47,049 nt of DNA from Psychrobacter pasteurii (GCF_900162815.1 NZ_FUGD01000089.1:1-47049); one strand, 5' to 3'; positions 29,575-37,897 are shown, counted from the first letter of the stretch. Numbers and translations: made by a program. The notes: a model not told the origin generated them from the sequence alone.

Positions 29575-30183
29575 TTAGCTAGACTGTTCAATCATATAAT
29601 CAACGGCGTTTTGAACTTCTTCATCTGGAATGTCTGCACCACCACGGGCTGGCATCGCGTTGAAACCATTGATTGCGTGATCATATAGCGTGCTAGTACC
29701 TTGACCAATACGTGAAGCCCAAGCACCTGCGTCACCAAGCTTAGGTGAACCTAACACACCACTGCCGTGACAAGTCTGACAAATAGCGTCATAAACCGCT
29801 TTACCATCACGAACTTCACCTTCAACACCAGCGCTTGAAGCTGTTAAAGTAATGTCACAGTTGTCATCACCTTCAAAGCAAACTTTACCGTAAGGCTGAA
29901 TACGTTCAACAAGCTTTGGATATAAAGCGATTAGCTTCTTAACTTGAGGGGTATCTTCAGGAATAGGCTCTTCTTCTACTGGCTCGGCAGGTGCTTCAGC
30001 TTCAGCACCGGCTTCTGCGTCAGTAGCCTCAGCATCTGCTGGAGCTTCAGCTGAAGCATCAGTAGTCTCAGCAGCAGCTTCTGTTGTTTGCGCAGCTGGA
30101 TCAATGACGTCTTCAGCTTGGCTTAAAGAAATGCCTGATAGACCAAGAATGGCGGCGGCGGATAACATCACGATTTTTTTCAT
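29575..30183 (-). CDS. Periplasmic class I cytochrome c (c5-like)
   Basis: This 202-residue secreted monohaem cytochrome has a signal peptide in residues 1-23, cleaved after SQA. Residues about 28-80 are a low-complexity linker of Ala, Glu, Pro and Asp. The cytochrome domain (about 118-202) has the haem motif Cys135-Gln-Thr-Cys138-His139 and a likely axial Met177 in FNAMPARGG, as in cytochrome c5. An extra pair, Cys102 and Cys109, lacks the following His, so it is more likely a disulfide than a second haem site. It is probably an electron carrier to terminal oxidases or peroxidases in the periplasm. Confidence 0.88.
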   Translation of the reverse strand: MKKIVMLSAAAILGLSGISLSQAEDVIDPAAQTTEAAAETTDASAEAPADAEATDAEAGAEAEAPAEPVEEEPIPEDTPQVKKLIALYPKLVERIQPYGKVCFEGDDNCDITLTASSAGVEGEVRDGKAVYDAICQTCHGSGVLGSPKLGDAGAWASRIGQGTSTLYDHAINGFNAMPARGGADIPDEEVQNAVDYMIEQSS

Positions 30184-30576
30184 GCGTCACAATCTCTTTT
30201 TAGAGCGACGTCTCTGGGCAGCTATTGCTAAATAATGGCTAAGCCATCCCAAAACGTCGTGTATGATTGAGTGAATTGTTTTAACTTTTTAATATAAAAC
30301 CAGTAATAAATTCTTTTCCCTAATATTATAATGGGAAAATGGGGTTAAAAGCCATGTTTCAATGGTGACTTTTACGACAAAAGGCTGTTTTTGGCCTAAT
30401 TAAGTTACCCTATTATTACGAATGGTGTCTAATGTATCAAATTTTCGTAGGCTTTGTCATTTATTAAGCGTGATAACATTGGTTTTTTTTGATGGATTTT
30501 GCTAGACTAGCGAGCTTAAGTCCGGCCATCTTCAACACTTTAATGGACTTAATTAGCTTAACATTTCCAAAAATAT
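30184..30576. other. Intergenic region between cytochrome c and tRNA-Arg
   Basis: This 393-bp stretch is non-coding. It holds a perfect ATGGCT-A-AGCCAT palindrome (30235-30247) about 55 nt before the cytochrome start codon, possibly an operator, and the likely tRNA promoter at 30479-30508. Confidence 0.4.
30479..30508 (+). promoter_or_regulatory. Candidate promoter of tRNA-Arg
   Basis: TTGGTT (-35) and TAGACT (-10, with an upstream TGC making it an extended -10) are separated by 18 bp, about 70 bp before the tRNA. A GC-rich stretch AGCGAGC follows the -10. Confidence 0.45.
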
Positions 30577-30653
30577 GCGCTTGTAGCTCAGTTGGATAGA
30601 GTATCGGTTTCCGAAGCCGAGGGTCGTGGGTTCGATTCCCGCCAAGCGCACCA
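30577..30653 (+). tRNA. tRNA-Arg (anticodon CCG)
   Basis: This is a 77-nt cloverleaf with encoded CCA. The acceptor stem is GCGCTTG/CAAGCGC, the D arm GCTC/GAGT, the anticodon stem TCGGT/GCCGA around loop TTCCGAA, and the T arm GTGGG TTCGATT CCCGC. The anticodon CCG (30611-30613) reads the arginine codon CGG. It is a single tRNA gene with no integrated element next to it. Confidence 0.97.
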
Positions 30654-30710
30654 CTCCCCGTATTTTCTCAATACCTCTTATTACTTATATCTTGTCAAAG
30701 CCTATATTAT

Positions 30711-30763
30711 GAAAAAGAGCCTCGATAAACACTGCATAGCGCAGGATTAAAGAGACTCATTTT
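30711..30763. terminator. Terminator between tRNA-Arg and the convergent hypothetical gene
   Basis: GAGCCTC (30717-30723) pairs with GAGACTC (30752-30758). An inner CTGC/GCAG hairpin and A/T runs flank both sides. The G-U pair forms in the minus-strand RNA, favouring the hypothetical gene, but it may serve both. Confidence 0.6.
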
Positions 30764-30790
30764 ACTTGCTTCTAACTTCTTACGATGAAG

Positions 30791-31720
30791 TTACTTATTT
30801 CGATTATGAGAACGTAACTTTCTAGTCATGACCAGACAGCTGGCTCCCAAAACAGTCACCATTTTTTTGTTGGCTAAAGTCTGTTTAATATTCTTGAACG
30901 AGCCGTTTAATACTCTCTCTTTAATCAGTCTTCTTTCTCTTAAAGCTTGAACAACCAGCCCAGATAACTGTTTACCACGAGCCACCATAGCTGAATATCT
31001 ATCTTCCTTCTCCGTTTCCTGCGCTGCCTTTTGGCTAGATCTTATTCTAGCCTTGATGTGCTTTTCTGCTTGAGAAGGAGACTTCTGCGAGGCTATCACC
31101 TGCCCGTTAGCATCATATTTCCTAGAAGCGGTACTAAGCCCATACTTTAATTTTGGCTCACTCGCTTCTTCTAGCTGTTCGGCAGGTTCGCTCGTTTGTA
31201 AGCGATTAAGATAATCTTGCTCTGCTTGTTGCCAAACTTCTGCATATAATTGGTTTAAGGTGCTGTGCTGCTTTGGCTCACCATATAAACTGACCAACAT
31301 TTTAGCATCTGTTTTGGTAACCAGCTTTAACTGCTTATACCCTAATTGCTGATAGTCGACTTCTAAATCGGCAACTACCCCACCTGGAATTTGATCAAAT
31401 ACTTTAAAAGCGGGCTCGTCTATACTTTCACACTGTTTTGGACAAAAAGATTCCCAAGCCGCAAGATGATAAAGAGACAATAAATCCGACTCATAGTCCA
31501 CATCCGCTTTCTTTTTATCCCGAATGATGGCTCTAAGGGCAAGCACGGATTCCTTAAATCCAAGAGGCCAAGGCAAGAACTTTTGGGCTACTTGGTATCT
31601 TTGGCTAGGATCCTCCCTGTGCTTTTTTATATAGTTGGACCAAGATAAAAAACCGGTATCTGGCCTATTTTGGTCCCTTAACTCAACATCCTGTAAGTTT
31701 TTCTCTTGTTGCCATTGCAT
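30791..31720 (-). CDS. Uncharacterised 309-residue protein
   Basis: I do not recognise this protein. The N-terminal half (1-180) looks folded and has a pair of cysteines in ESFCPKQCES and repeated Trp residues. The central part (about 180-235) is charged and probably disordered. The C-terminal 70 residues are strongly basic and end with a short hydrophobic stretch, VTVLGASCLVM, before RKLRSHNRNK. That could be a weak membrane anchor, or the tail could be a nucleic-acid-binding segment. Codon use is not obviously foreign. It stands alone between a tRNA and another hypothetical gene. It is likely lineage-specific. Confidence 0.7.
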   Translation of the reverse strand: MQWQQEKNLQDVELRDQNRPDTGFLSWSNYIKKHREDPSQRYQVAQKFLPWPLGFKESVLALRAIIRDKKKADVDYESDLLSLYHLAAWESFCPKQCESIDEPAFKVFDQIPGGVVADLEVDYQQLGYKQLKLVTKTDAKMLVSLYGEPKQHSTLNQLYAEVWQQAEQDYLNRLQTSEPAEQLEEASEPKLKYGLSTASRKYDANGQVIASQKSPSQAEKHIKARIRSSQKAAQETEKEDRYSAMVARGKQLSGLVVQALRERRLIKERVLNGSFKNIKQTLANKKMVTVLGASCLVMTRKLRSHNRNK

Positions 31721-31854
31721 AATAACGTGAGCCTGTAAGTTTAATTAATTTAGAATAACTTAGATAACAATGAACCCGCATAAGCTCAGAAAGTGAGCCG
31801 CGCATTATTTTAAACATTCAGTTTACTGTATTATTACAAAGGTTAACAGTCTAG

Positions 31855-32280
31855 CTAGACACCGCTGAGTTCTATTCTCAGCTCCTCCACACTAGGAAGC
31901 TTGTGAAAATTAATAACCGTCACCTCACCTAAACGGCGACGTCCTAGAGCTGCATTGGCATCTAATGTCAGTAAAGCGACCTTTTTGGCATTTCTTTCTA
32001 ACACCAAATGATGCTCACGCATTAAGGCCGTAAAATCTGGGAAGTTCTTACTGATTTGATTTTTTAGCTTGAGTAATTGTTCGTTGGATGCCTTACCAAA
32101 GGCTCCAGCCTTACTATTAAACTGCGGTTTGGCTTTGTTTAAATTCATTTTATTCTTGGTAGCTTTATTCGACCGAGCACCTGCTGTCTTTGGCTTTATA
32201 ACCAAGGCAATACCAAACAATACCAGAGCACATAAGAGCACTGCTCCAAGCAACATCGCGCCACTAAAAGTCTGATTCAT
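31855..32280 (-). CDS. Uncharacterised 141-residue membrane-anchored protein
   Basis: I do not recognise the family. The start chosen is the ATG at 32280 because a near-perfect AGGAGG lies 4-9 nt upstream. A longer frame from 32367 would overlap the divergent cobB and carry a non-conserved extension. One N-terminal membrane helix (about 8-27, MLLGAVLLCALVLFGIALVI) is followed by a basic linker (KPKTAGARSNKATKNK) and a small C-terminal domain of about 80 residues, QLLKLKNQISKNFPDFTALM... with VTVINFHKLPSVEELRIELS. It probably sits in the inner membrane with the domain in the cytoplasm. It is divergent from cobB with a 61-bp gap. Confidence 0.72.
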   Translation of the reverse strand: MNQTFSGAMLLGAVLLCALVLFGIALVIKPKTAGARSNKATKNKMNLNKAKPQFNSKAGAFGKASNEQLLKLKNQISKNFPDFTALMREHHLVLERNAKKVALLTLDANAALGRRRLGEVTVINFHKLPSVEELRIELSGV

Positions 32281-32341
32281 ACGTCCTCCTATTATTAATA
32301 GTATATTATGATACACAAACCCAAGCTTATATAGGTGTTTT

Positions 32342-33085
32342 ATGACCAATGATATACAACAAGCCATTTCCCTACTTCAAAACGCAAAACATATCTGTAT
32401 CTTAACCGGAGCAGGTATCTCTGCAGAAAGTGGTATTCCTACGTTTCGGGACAAACAAACGGGGCTTTGGGAGAACTATAGAGCAGAAGACTTAGCCAGT
32501 ATTGATGCTTTTGAACGTGACCCTAAGATGGTCTGGTCTTGGTATCAATGGCGCCGCAATCTGGTTAAAGACAAGCAGCCTAATCCTGCTCATCACGCCC
32601 TAGCCACTCTACAAAAGTGGGCAGAGACTCAAGGTAAGACACTGAGCCTCATTACCCAAAACGTAGATGACCTCCATGAGCAAGCAGGCAGTCAAGTTAC
32701 TCACCTACATGGTCATTTGTGGAAAAATAAGTGCAGCCAGTGTGAGACGGCATACCAAGGTGAGATCAATTACGACCAAGACACGCTCATTAACTGCCCT
32801 GAATGTGACGCTTATATTCGACCTGATATTGTCTGGTTTGGTGAAATGTTGCCAGCAGGTGCTTGGCAATATGCCGAACAGGCCTCAGCAGATTGTGACG
32901 TGTTCATTAGTATCGGGACTTCAAGCTTAGTTTATCCTGCTGCTGCCTTGTCACAATTGGCAAAAAGCAGGGGCGCCAAGCTAATTGAAATTAACTTACA
33001 CCCAACTCAAAACCCACTAATTGATGTGGTGTTGGCAGGCAAAGCTGGAGAAGTATTACCTAATCTTTCTGCTGCTCTACTTTAA
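32342..33085 (+). CDS. cobB: NAD-dependent protein deacylase (sirtuin)
   Basis: CobB removes acetyl and succinyl groups from protein lysines using NAD+. The 247-residue protein has the NAD motif LTGAGISAESGIPTFRD, the catalytic LITQNVDDLHEQAGS with HLHGH (catalytic His), and a zinc ribbon with Cys pairs in KCSQCE and NCPECD. WYQWRR keeps the Tyr-x-x-Arg pair that marks desuccinylases of the CobB/SIRT5 class. A known target in other bacteria, acetyl-CoA synthetase, is encoded at 5304-7250. It is single-gene, with a strong terminator. Confidence 0.95.
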   Translation: MTNDIQQAISLLQNAKHICILTGAGISAESGIPTFRDKQTGLWENYRAEDLASIDAFERDPKMVWSWYQWRRNLVKDKQPNPAHHALATLQKWAETQGKTLSLITQNVDDLHEQAGSQVTHLHGHLWKNKCSQCETAYQGEINYDQDTLINCPECDAYIRPDIVWFGEMLPAGAWQYAEQASADCDVFISIGTSSLVYPAAALSQLAKSRGAKLIEINLHPTQNPLIDVVLAGKAGEVLPNLSAALL

Positions 33086-33107
33086 TAAAACAAACTTGAA
33101 CTGACAT

Positions 33108-33145
33108 AAAAAAAGCTAGGCTTTATTACAAAGCCTAGCTTTTTT
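33108..33145. terminator. Bidirectional terminator, cobB / TPM-domain gene
   Basis: AAAAGCTAGGCTT (33111-33123) pairs perfectly with AAGCCTAGCTTTT (33131-33143), with A/T runs on both sides, between convergent genes. Confidence 0.9.
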
Positions 33146-33174
33146 ACTTTTGCCCTATTTTTATTGCACTGTTT

Positions 33175-33750
33175 TTATTTTAGAAACACCACAGTATCAG
33201 AAAGCTCATTCCCTTCTGGGTCGTGTTCTAAATAATAATGCTGTCTGAGTAGAAGTCCGATTTCATCTAATAAATCTAATAAGCTTTGCTCTATATTACC
33301 TTTGGCCATACCTGCAATAGCCTTATCACACATAGCTCGCCACACCGTTGGGCTGACATGGGCGTTAATTCCTCTATCAGCCACAATCTCTAAGGTATGC
33401 TCGCAAATATTAACGTAGACCAGCACCCCAGTGTTTTCTTCTGTGTCCCAAACTCGGTATAAGCTAAACAAATCAATAGCTCGCTCACGAGTGCCCACGC
33501 TATAAGCTAAGTTAATGGGCAGATGGTTTTCTATTACTAAGAACACCTCACCACGGTGCCCCTTCTCTACCTCAGTGACCTTCTTAGTGAGACGCTGCAT
33601 TACGGCATCAGATACCCAGCGATTGTGCAATATAGGAATAAAAACTGCTTGGCGCCACCATCTTGCAAAGCTTGGTTCACTGACCACAGTATGTCCCTGA
33701 GCGGCGTTGGGATGCACAGATGTTAAGTCGGGCTTTGCTTTTTGTTGCAT
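33175..33750 (-). CDS. TPM-domain protein (no signal peptide)
   Basis: This 191-residue protein carries a TPM domain (TLP18.3/Psb32/MOLO-1), recognisable by GVLVYVNICEHTLEIVADRG (about 110-129) and the preceding KVTEVEKGHRGEVFLVIE. Unlike its upstream neighbour it lacks a signal peptide and a Gly-rich tail. The W/R-rich start FARWWRQAVFIPILHNRWVSD could attach it to a membrane. The TPM family includes photosystem repair phosphatase-like proteins and YgcG; a role in the bacterial envelope is suspected but not defined. It is third in the lemA-TPM-TPM cluster. Shine-Dalgarno GAGGTAA precedes the ATG. Confidence 0.85.
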   Translation of the reverse strand: MQQKAKPDLTSVHPNAAQGHTVVSEPSFARWWRQAVFIPILHNRWVSDAVMQRLTKKVTEVEKGHRGEVFLVIENHLPINLAYSVGTRERAIDLFSLYRVWDTEENTGVLVYVNICEHTLEIVADRGINAHVSPTVWRAMCDKAIAGMAKGNIEQSLLDLLDEIGLLLRQHYYLEHDPEGNELSDTVVFLK

Positions 33751-33865
33751 GTCAGTCTTACCTCAAACCTTGTTTTTATATCGGCTATTGTAGCCATAGA
33801 GAGTTGTATATTAAGGGCGTTTATTGTGAAATCTAAGCCGCTAAATATTGGTTTTGCTTATCAGC

Positions 33866-35056
33866 TTACCATGAGCCGCCAGCGCCACCACCACCGAAGC
33901 CACCGCCTCCGCCGCCAAAACCTCCGCCGCCGAAGCCGCCTCCACCAAAACCACCGCCGCCGCCAAAGCCGCCACCTGGGAACACTACCACACCGCCACG
34001 ACGACCTCTACCGCCTTTGCCGCCCCCTTTTCCACCGCCGCCACCGCCGCGTGAAATTAGGAATAGCCATAGGAATATCGCCATAAAAATAGTGGTGAAT
34101 AAGCCGGCGCCTGCTGATAAGGCCATTAAAGCAAAGCCGCCCGTTGCAACAAAGGAGCCAAGAATACGACCTAATGCGGAGGTTAAAAATAATCCAAAAA
34201 TTAGCGCGATAAGGAAGGTACCAAACAACGAAGGCGTATCCCCTGCTGCTTGATTTTGTGCTTGCGCCCGCTCTTTTGCTAAGGCATCAGACTGAGCTAA
34301 AACATCAGGATCAGCAACCAAACGCTCTTCGATACGGTTGATGCCTTTGATCAATCCGCCCGCATAATCACCTTGCTTAAAGGAAGGCGTTATCTCTTCA
34401 TCAATAATTCGGTTCAAAGCGGCATCAGGTAACACCCCTTCTAAACCGTAACCTGACAATATATACATGTTACGGTCATTTACTGAGACCAATATCAGTA
34501 AGCCATCATCGGTATCTTTATTACCCAATTGCCACTTTTCAGCCACTTGCAAACTGTATTGGAATATATCCATACCATTGGTGGTAGGCACAGTGACTAA
34601 GGCAGCTTGTGCTAAGCCTTGATCATAAATATGACGTAGTCTTTGGGTTAGTAGCTGTTTTTCTTGTGGAGTAAAGACATTGGCTTGATCTACCACAGGT
34701 GAGTTTAAAATCAGCTTATCGCTATCCACACCTTGGGCGGTAGATTGACGTGGCTCAGCTGTGGCTACTTCTGCTTGAGAACTCTCTTCACTACCGGTTT
34801 CACCTATATTAGGCAGGTTATCAGTAATCGCCTCGTTACCAAAGATGGCATCATTAATGGCTTCGTTCTGCTGACCTGCTTTGGCAATGGCCACCAAATC
34901 TTCAACACTTTGGTCACCCAATTGCTGAGAAGATTGAGATGATGTCGCACTTGTAGATTCGCCATCAACGGCAAAACTGACAGGCGTTACCAATAGGGCC
35001 GCGCCTATGATTGACAATATTGACCAGCTACGTTTCAACTTTTGCATGCGCATCAT
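33866..35056 (-). CDS. TPM-domain protein with Gly-rich tail (YgcG-like)
   Basis: This protein of about 396 residues has a signal peptide near the N-terminus (LSIIGAALLVTPVSFA), then a TPM domain (about 125-245) with VVDQANVFTPQEKQLLTQRL, DDGLLILVSVNDRNMYILSG and the C-terminal DEEITPSFKQGDYAGGLIKG. Two membrane helices follow (about 275-335) and a tail of about 60 residues made almost only of Gly and Phe. The start is uncertain among GTG at 35062/35059 and ATG at 35056, 35053 or 35047; I used 35056. It is probably anchored in the inner membrane with the TPM domain in the periplasm. It is paired with lemA, a common bacterial association. Confidence 0.88.
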   Translation of the reverse strand: MMRMQKLKRSWSILSIIGAALLVTPVSFAVDGESTSATSSQSSQQLGDQSVEDLVAIAKAGQQNEAINDAIFGNEAITDNLPNIGETGSEESSQAEVATAEPRQSTAQGVDSDKLILNSPVVDQANVFTPQEKQLLTQRLRHIYDQGLAQAALVTVPTTNGMDIFQYSLQVAEKWQLGNKDTDDGLLILVSVNDRNMYILSGYGLEGVLPDAALNRIIDEEITPSFKQGDYAGGLIKGINRIEERLVADPDVLAQSDALAKERAQAQNQAAGDTPSLFGTFLIALIFGLFLTSALGRILGSFVATGGFALMALSAGAGLFTTIFMAIFLWLFLISRGGGGGGKGGGKGGRGRRGGVVVFPGGGFGGGGGFGGGGFGGGGFGGGGGGFGGGGAGGSW

Positions 35057-35064
35057 CACCACTT
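35034..35064. repeat. Possible start-site ambiguity region of the TPM gene (in-frame ATG/GTG cluster)
   Basis: The minus strand carries GTG GTG ATG ATG CGC ATG in one frame at 35062-35045. Any of these could initiate; the only Shine-Dalgarno-like stretch is a weak AAAGTGG just before. Confidence 0.3.
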
Positions 35065-35133
35065 TACTTTAATACACTTATTTTAAAACTGCCTTCTCAC
35101 ACCACCATCTGTGTTGAAAAGACAGGTTAATTG

Positions 35134-35164
35134 GTAGCTTATAGGCCAAGGACTTATAAGCTAC
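35134..35164. repeat. Perfect 10-bp hairpin between lemA and the TPM gene
   Basis: GTAGCTTATA (35134?-35143) and TATAAGCTAC (35155-35164) are a perfect inverted repeat around an 11-nt loop. No T run follows on the minus strand, so within the operon it is more likely a stability or processing element than a terminator. Confidence 0.6.
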
Positions 35165-35224
35165 TTTATTACAGATAACGACTCGTTAGACCAAATTACC
35201 GTCTAGGCTTTCGCCAAGCTTTAA

Positions 35225-35836
35225 TTACTCACCAAAATCAACTTCTGGCGCTGTTGAAATATCTTTTTCATTTTCAACAGTGAAGTTTGGCTTAGTATCC
35301 ATACCAAATACTTTTGCAGTGATATTGGTTGGGAACTGACGCACTGTCGTATTGTAGCCTTGAACCTCTTGGATATAGCGGTTACGAGCCACTGTAATAC
35401 GGTTCTCAGTGCCTTCAAGCTGGGCTTGTAAGTCTTGGAATAATTTATCTGATTTCAGCTCAGGATAACGCTCAGACACAGCCATTAAGCGCGATAAGGC
35501 ACCCGTCATCTCAGCTTGGGCCGCTTGGTAGTTTTCCATGGCTTGTGGGTCATTTAGTGTCTCAGGCGTCAGTTGAATGCTACCTGCTCTTGAACGGGCC
35601 TCAGCTACCTGAGTGAATACCTCTTGTTCTTGATCAGCGTACTGCTTAACCACTTTAACTAAGTTTGGCACTAGGTCATCGCGGCGCTGATATTGGTTGA
35701 CCACTTCTGACCAAGCAGCATTAACCTGCTCATCTTGTGCTTGTAGGTTGTTATAACCACAACCTGATAAGCTCACTGCCGACATGCCTAAAACAGTAGA
35801 TAACATAAGCGGCTTAAGGATTGATTTACGTGACAT
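35225..35836 (-). CDS. lemA: LemA family lipoprotein
   Basis: This 203-residue LemA-family protein has a lipoprotein signal: a basic start, a hydrophobic stretch and lipobox LSGC with Cys26 as the lipidation site. The family core is alpha-helical, with NAAWSEVVNQYQRRDDLVPNLVKVVKQYA and ENRITVARNRYIQEVQGYN, which is typical of LemA. The biochemical function is unknown. Family members sit in the envelope, and genes for TPM proteins are frequent neighbours, as here. It is first in the cluster; Shine-Dalgarno CGGAG lies before the ATG. Confidence 0.93.
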   Translation of the reverse strand: MSRKSILKPLMLSTVLGMSAVSLSGCGYNNLQAQDEQVNAAWSEVVNQYQRRDDLVPNLVKVVKQYADQEQEVFTQVAEARSRAGSIQLTPETLNDPQAMENYQAAQAEMTGALSRLMAVSERYPELKSDKLFQDLQAQLEGTENRITVARNRYIQEVQGYNTTVRQFPTNITAKVFGMDTKPNFTVENEKDISTAPEVDFGE

Positions 35837-36321
35837 AACTACTCCGAAAAAATATTCTAATAAAAGGGTAAACCCATAATCTCACTTTAGATTTTTTAAA
35901 TTTAATAGTAAGGTACTGCGATTGTACTGTTGAATGATATCAAAGCACAATTAATACAATTTTTTGTTACCTAAATACAACCGCATTACCCTAATATCAC
36001 GATAGTAATAGGCTTAACAAGAAGTATCAACTGGCTAATTTTTATAATTTTTTTTAGCAAATATTGAAAAATCATCTAGCAATTTACTTTTTTTTGTGGC
36101 AAATTGCAGTTACTTAGGGGTACTTTTGTGTAACATTTAGCCAAACTAGCTTACAGTGACTAAGAGTACAACTTACTTATGTGTTTGTGTTTATCTAATT
36201 GTATTGGTTAGTTTTTTCTACAGAACTGTTAATTAAATAAGCGCTGTACACACTTTTAGAATATTACAATTAATTGAGCGACAGGTACGTTACTCAATTT
36301 GCTAACACTAGGAAACACACT
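35837..36321. other. Divergent intergenic region lemA | symporter gene
   Basis: This is 485 bp of very AT-rich sequence without a coding region. An apparent in-frame TTG at 36274 extends the symporter frame upstream but has no ribosome-binding site. Promoters for both genes must lie here, but I see no strong match or inverted repeat. Confidence 0.4.
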
Positions 36322-37869
36322 ATGGAAGGCATCGTAAGTGCTTTAAATAATATTATTTGGAGTCCCGCTCTAATCTATCTCTGTTTAGGAGCCGGTTTAT
36401 TTTATTCAATCATGACCCGCTTTGTTCAGCTTCGCCTGTTTAAAGAGATGCTGCGTCTTTTATTTAGAGGCAAACCTGACAACGACGGTATTTCATCATT
36501 CCAGGCCCTGGCTGTTTCTCTAGCGGGTCGTGTTGGTATGGGTAACATCGCTGGTGTTGCTGCTGCCATCGGTTTTGGTGGTCCAGGTGCTGTATTCTGG
36601 ATGTGGGTTGTGGCCTTTTTAGGGGCATCAACAGCCTATGTAGAATCAACGCTTGGTCAGATCTATAAAGAACGCGACGTCCTCACGGGTGAATACCGTG
36701 GTGGTCCAGCTTATTACTTTGAACGCGCCCTAGGCCAGAAGTGGTATGGCATCTTGTTCGCCATCTCTTCAATCATTGCGTGTGGTGTGTTCTTACCAGG
36801 TGTACAGGCAAACGGTGTTGTTAACGCAGTTGCCCAAGTTGCCGGTGAAGGTTCAATCGTGAACTTCATGGGCATGGAAGTCGGTTCAGTCCGTCTGATT
36901 GCACTTGGTATCATTTTAGTGGTTCTAGGTTTCATTATTTTTGGTGGTATTAAGCGTATTGCAAACTTCGCTGAATACGCTGTACCGTTCATGGCGCTTG
37001 GCTATATCATTCTTGCCGTACTAATTATGTTCACTAACTTCAGTAAAGTTCCTGAAGTATTCGGCATGATTATTGGTGATGCATTCACCGCTCAAGCCGG
37101 TTTTGGTGCTGCTATTGGTTGGGGTGTTAAACGTGGTGTTTACTCTAACGAAGCAGGTCAAGGTACTGGTCCTCACGCTGCCGCAGCTGCTGCCGTTGAC
37201 CATCCATCACAGCAGGGTCTAGTACAGGCTTTCTCTGTATACGTTGATACTCTATTTGTTTGTTCTGCAACGGCCTTCATGATTTTGTCTACTGGCATGT
37301 ACAACATTCAAGGTAACTTACCAGACGGTCAGTTCATCGTACAGAACGTTCCTGCTGATACCGCTATTAGCTCGCCTTCATTCACTCAGATGGCTATGGA
37401 ATCAGTTTACGGTACATTCGGTGACTCATTCATCGCAATCGCTGTATTCTTCTTCGCATTCACCACTATCTTAGCCTACTACTATATTGCAGAAGTTAAC
37501 ATCTCATACTTAACTCGCTTCATGGGTAAAGGCGCGAGTAAAACAGGTCTGTTTGTAGTAAAAGTGGTTATCATGTTTATGGTTGCATACGGTGCACTAA
37601 ACACATCAGGCTACATCTGGGGTCTTGGCGACGTTGGTGTTGGCTTAATGGCATGGTTGAACATCATTGGTATTATCATTATCTTCTTTGTGGCAAAACC
37701 AACGCTTACTATGCTTAAAGACTACGAAGCCCAATTGAAAGCGGGTGGCGGTACTTCAGCAAAACGCTTCGTGTTTGATCCTAAGAAGTTCGGTATCAAA
37801 AATGCCACTTACTGGGAAGAGCGTTACGAGAAAAATGTTGAAGAAAATCGTAAAAACGACCTTAAATAA
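36322..37869 (+). CDS. Alanine/glycine:cation symporter (AGCS family)
   Basis: This is a sodium (or proton) coupled alanine/glycine importer of the AGCS family (AlsT/DagA/AgcS type) in the inner membrane. The ATG at 36322, 515 residues, is chosen because AGGAAA lies 6 nt before it and MEGIVSALNNIIWSPALIYL matches family starts. Around eleven membrane helices are visible. The signature ALAVSLAGRVGMGNIAGVA, which forms the substrate and cation site, and GWGVKRGVYSNEAGQGTGPHAAAAA are intact. The gene is monocistronic and followed by a strong terminator. Confidence 0.95.
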   Translation: MEGIVSALNNIIWSPALIYLCLGAGLFYSIMTRFVQLRLFKEMLRLLFRGKPDNDGISSFQALAVSLAGRVGMGNIAGVAAAIGFGGPGAVFWMWVVAFLGASTAYVESTLGQIYKERDVLTGEYRGGPAYYFERALGQKWYGILFAISSIIACGVFLPGVQANGVVNAVAQVAGEGSIVNFMGMEVGSVRLIALGIILVVLGFIIFGGIKRIANFAEYAVPFMALGYIILAVLIMFTNFSKVPEVFGMIIGDAFTAQAGFGAAIGWGVKRGVYSNEAGQGTGPHAAAAAAVDHPSQQGLVQAFSVYVDTLFVCSATAFMILSTGMYNIQGNLPDGQFIVQNVPADTAISSPSFTQMAMESVYGTFGDSFIAIAVFFFAFTTILAYYYIAEVNISYLTRFMGKGASKTGLFVVKVVIMFMVAYGALNTSGYIWGLGDVGVGLMAWLNIIGIIIIFFVAKPTLTMLKDYEAQLKAGGGTSAKRFVFDPKKFGIKNATYWEERYEKNVEENRKNDLK

Positions 37870-37897
37870 GTCACTAAGCACACCGTTAAATTAAGTC

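Noticed and set aside
32281..32367. Longer start of the 141-residue membrane protein
   Set aside because: It would overlap cobB and lacks the strong AGGAGG that precedes the ATG at 32280.
32342..33085. Sir2-type antiphage defence gene
   Set aside because: It is a short stand-alone CobB sirtuin with zinc ribbon and deacylase residues, and no defence partner gene adjoins it.
33890..34050. Tandem repeat or CRISPR-like array
   Set aside because: The periodic GC-rich sequence is the codon pattern of the Gly/Phe tail of the TPM protein, with no spacers.
33742..34253. Plus-strand frames opposite the Gly-rich TPM tail
   Set aside because: Their His/Arg- and Pro-rich translations are the mirror of GGN codons on the other strand; no ribosome-binding site or family likeness.
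36274..36321. Upstream extension of the symporter gene from a TTG
   Set aside because: No ribosome-binding site precedes it, the extra residues are non-hydrophobic and unlike family starts, and the ATG at 36322 has a good AGGAAA.
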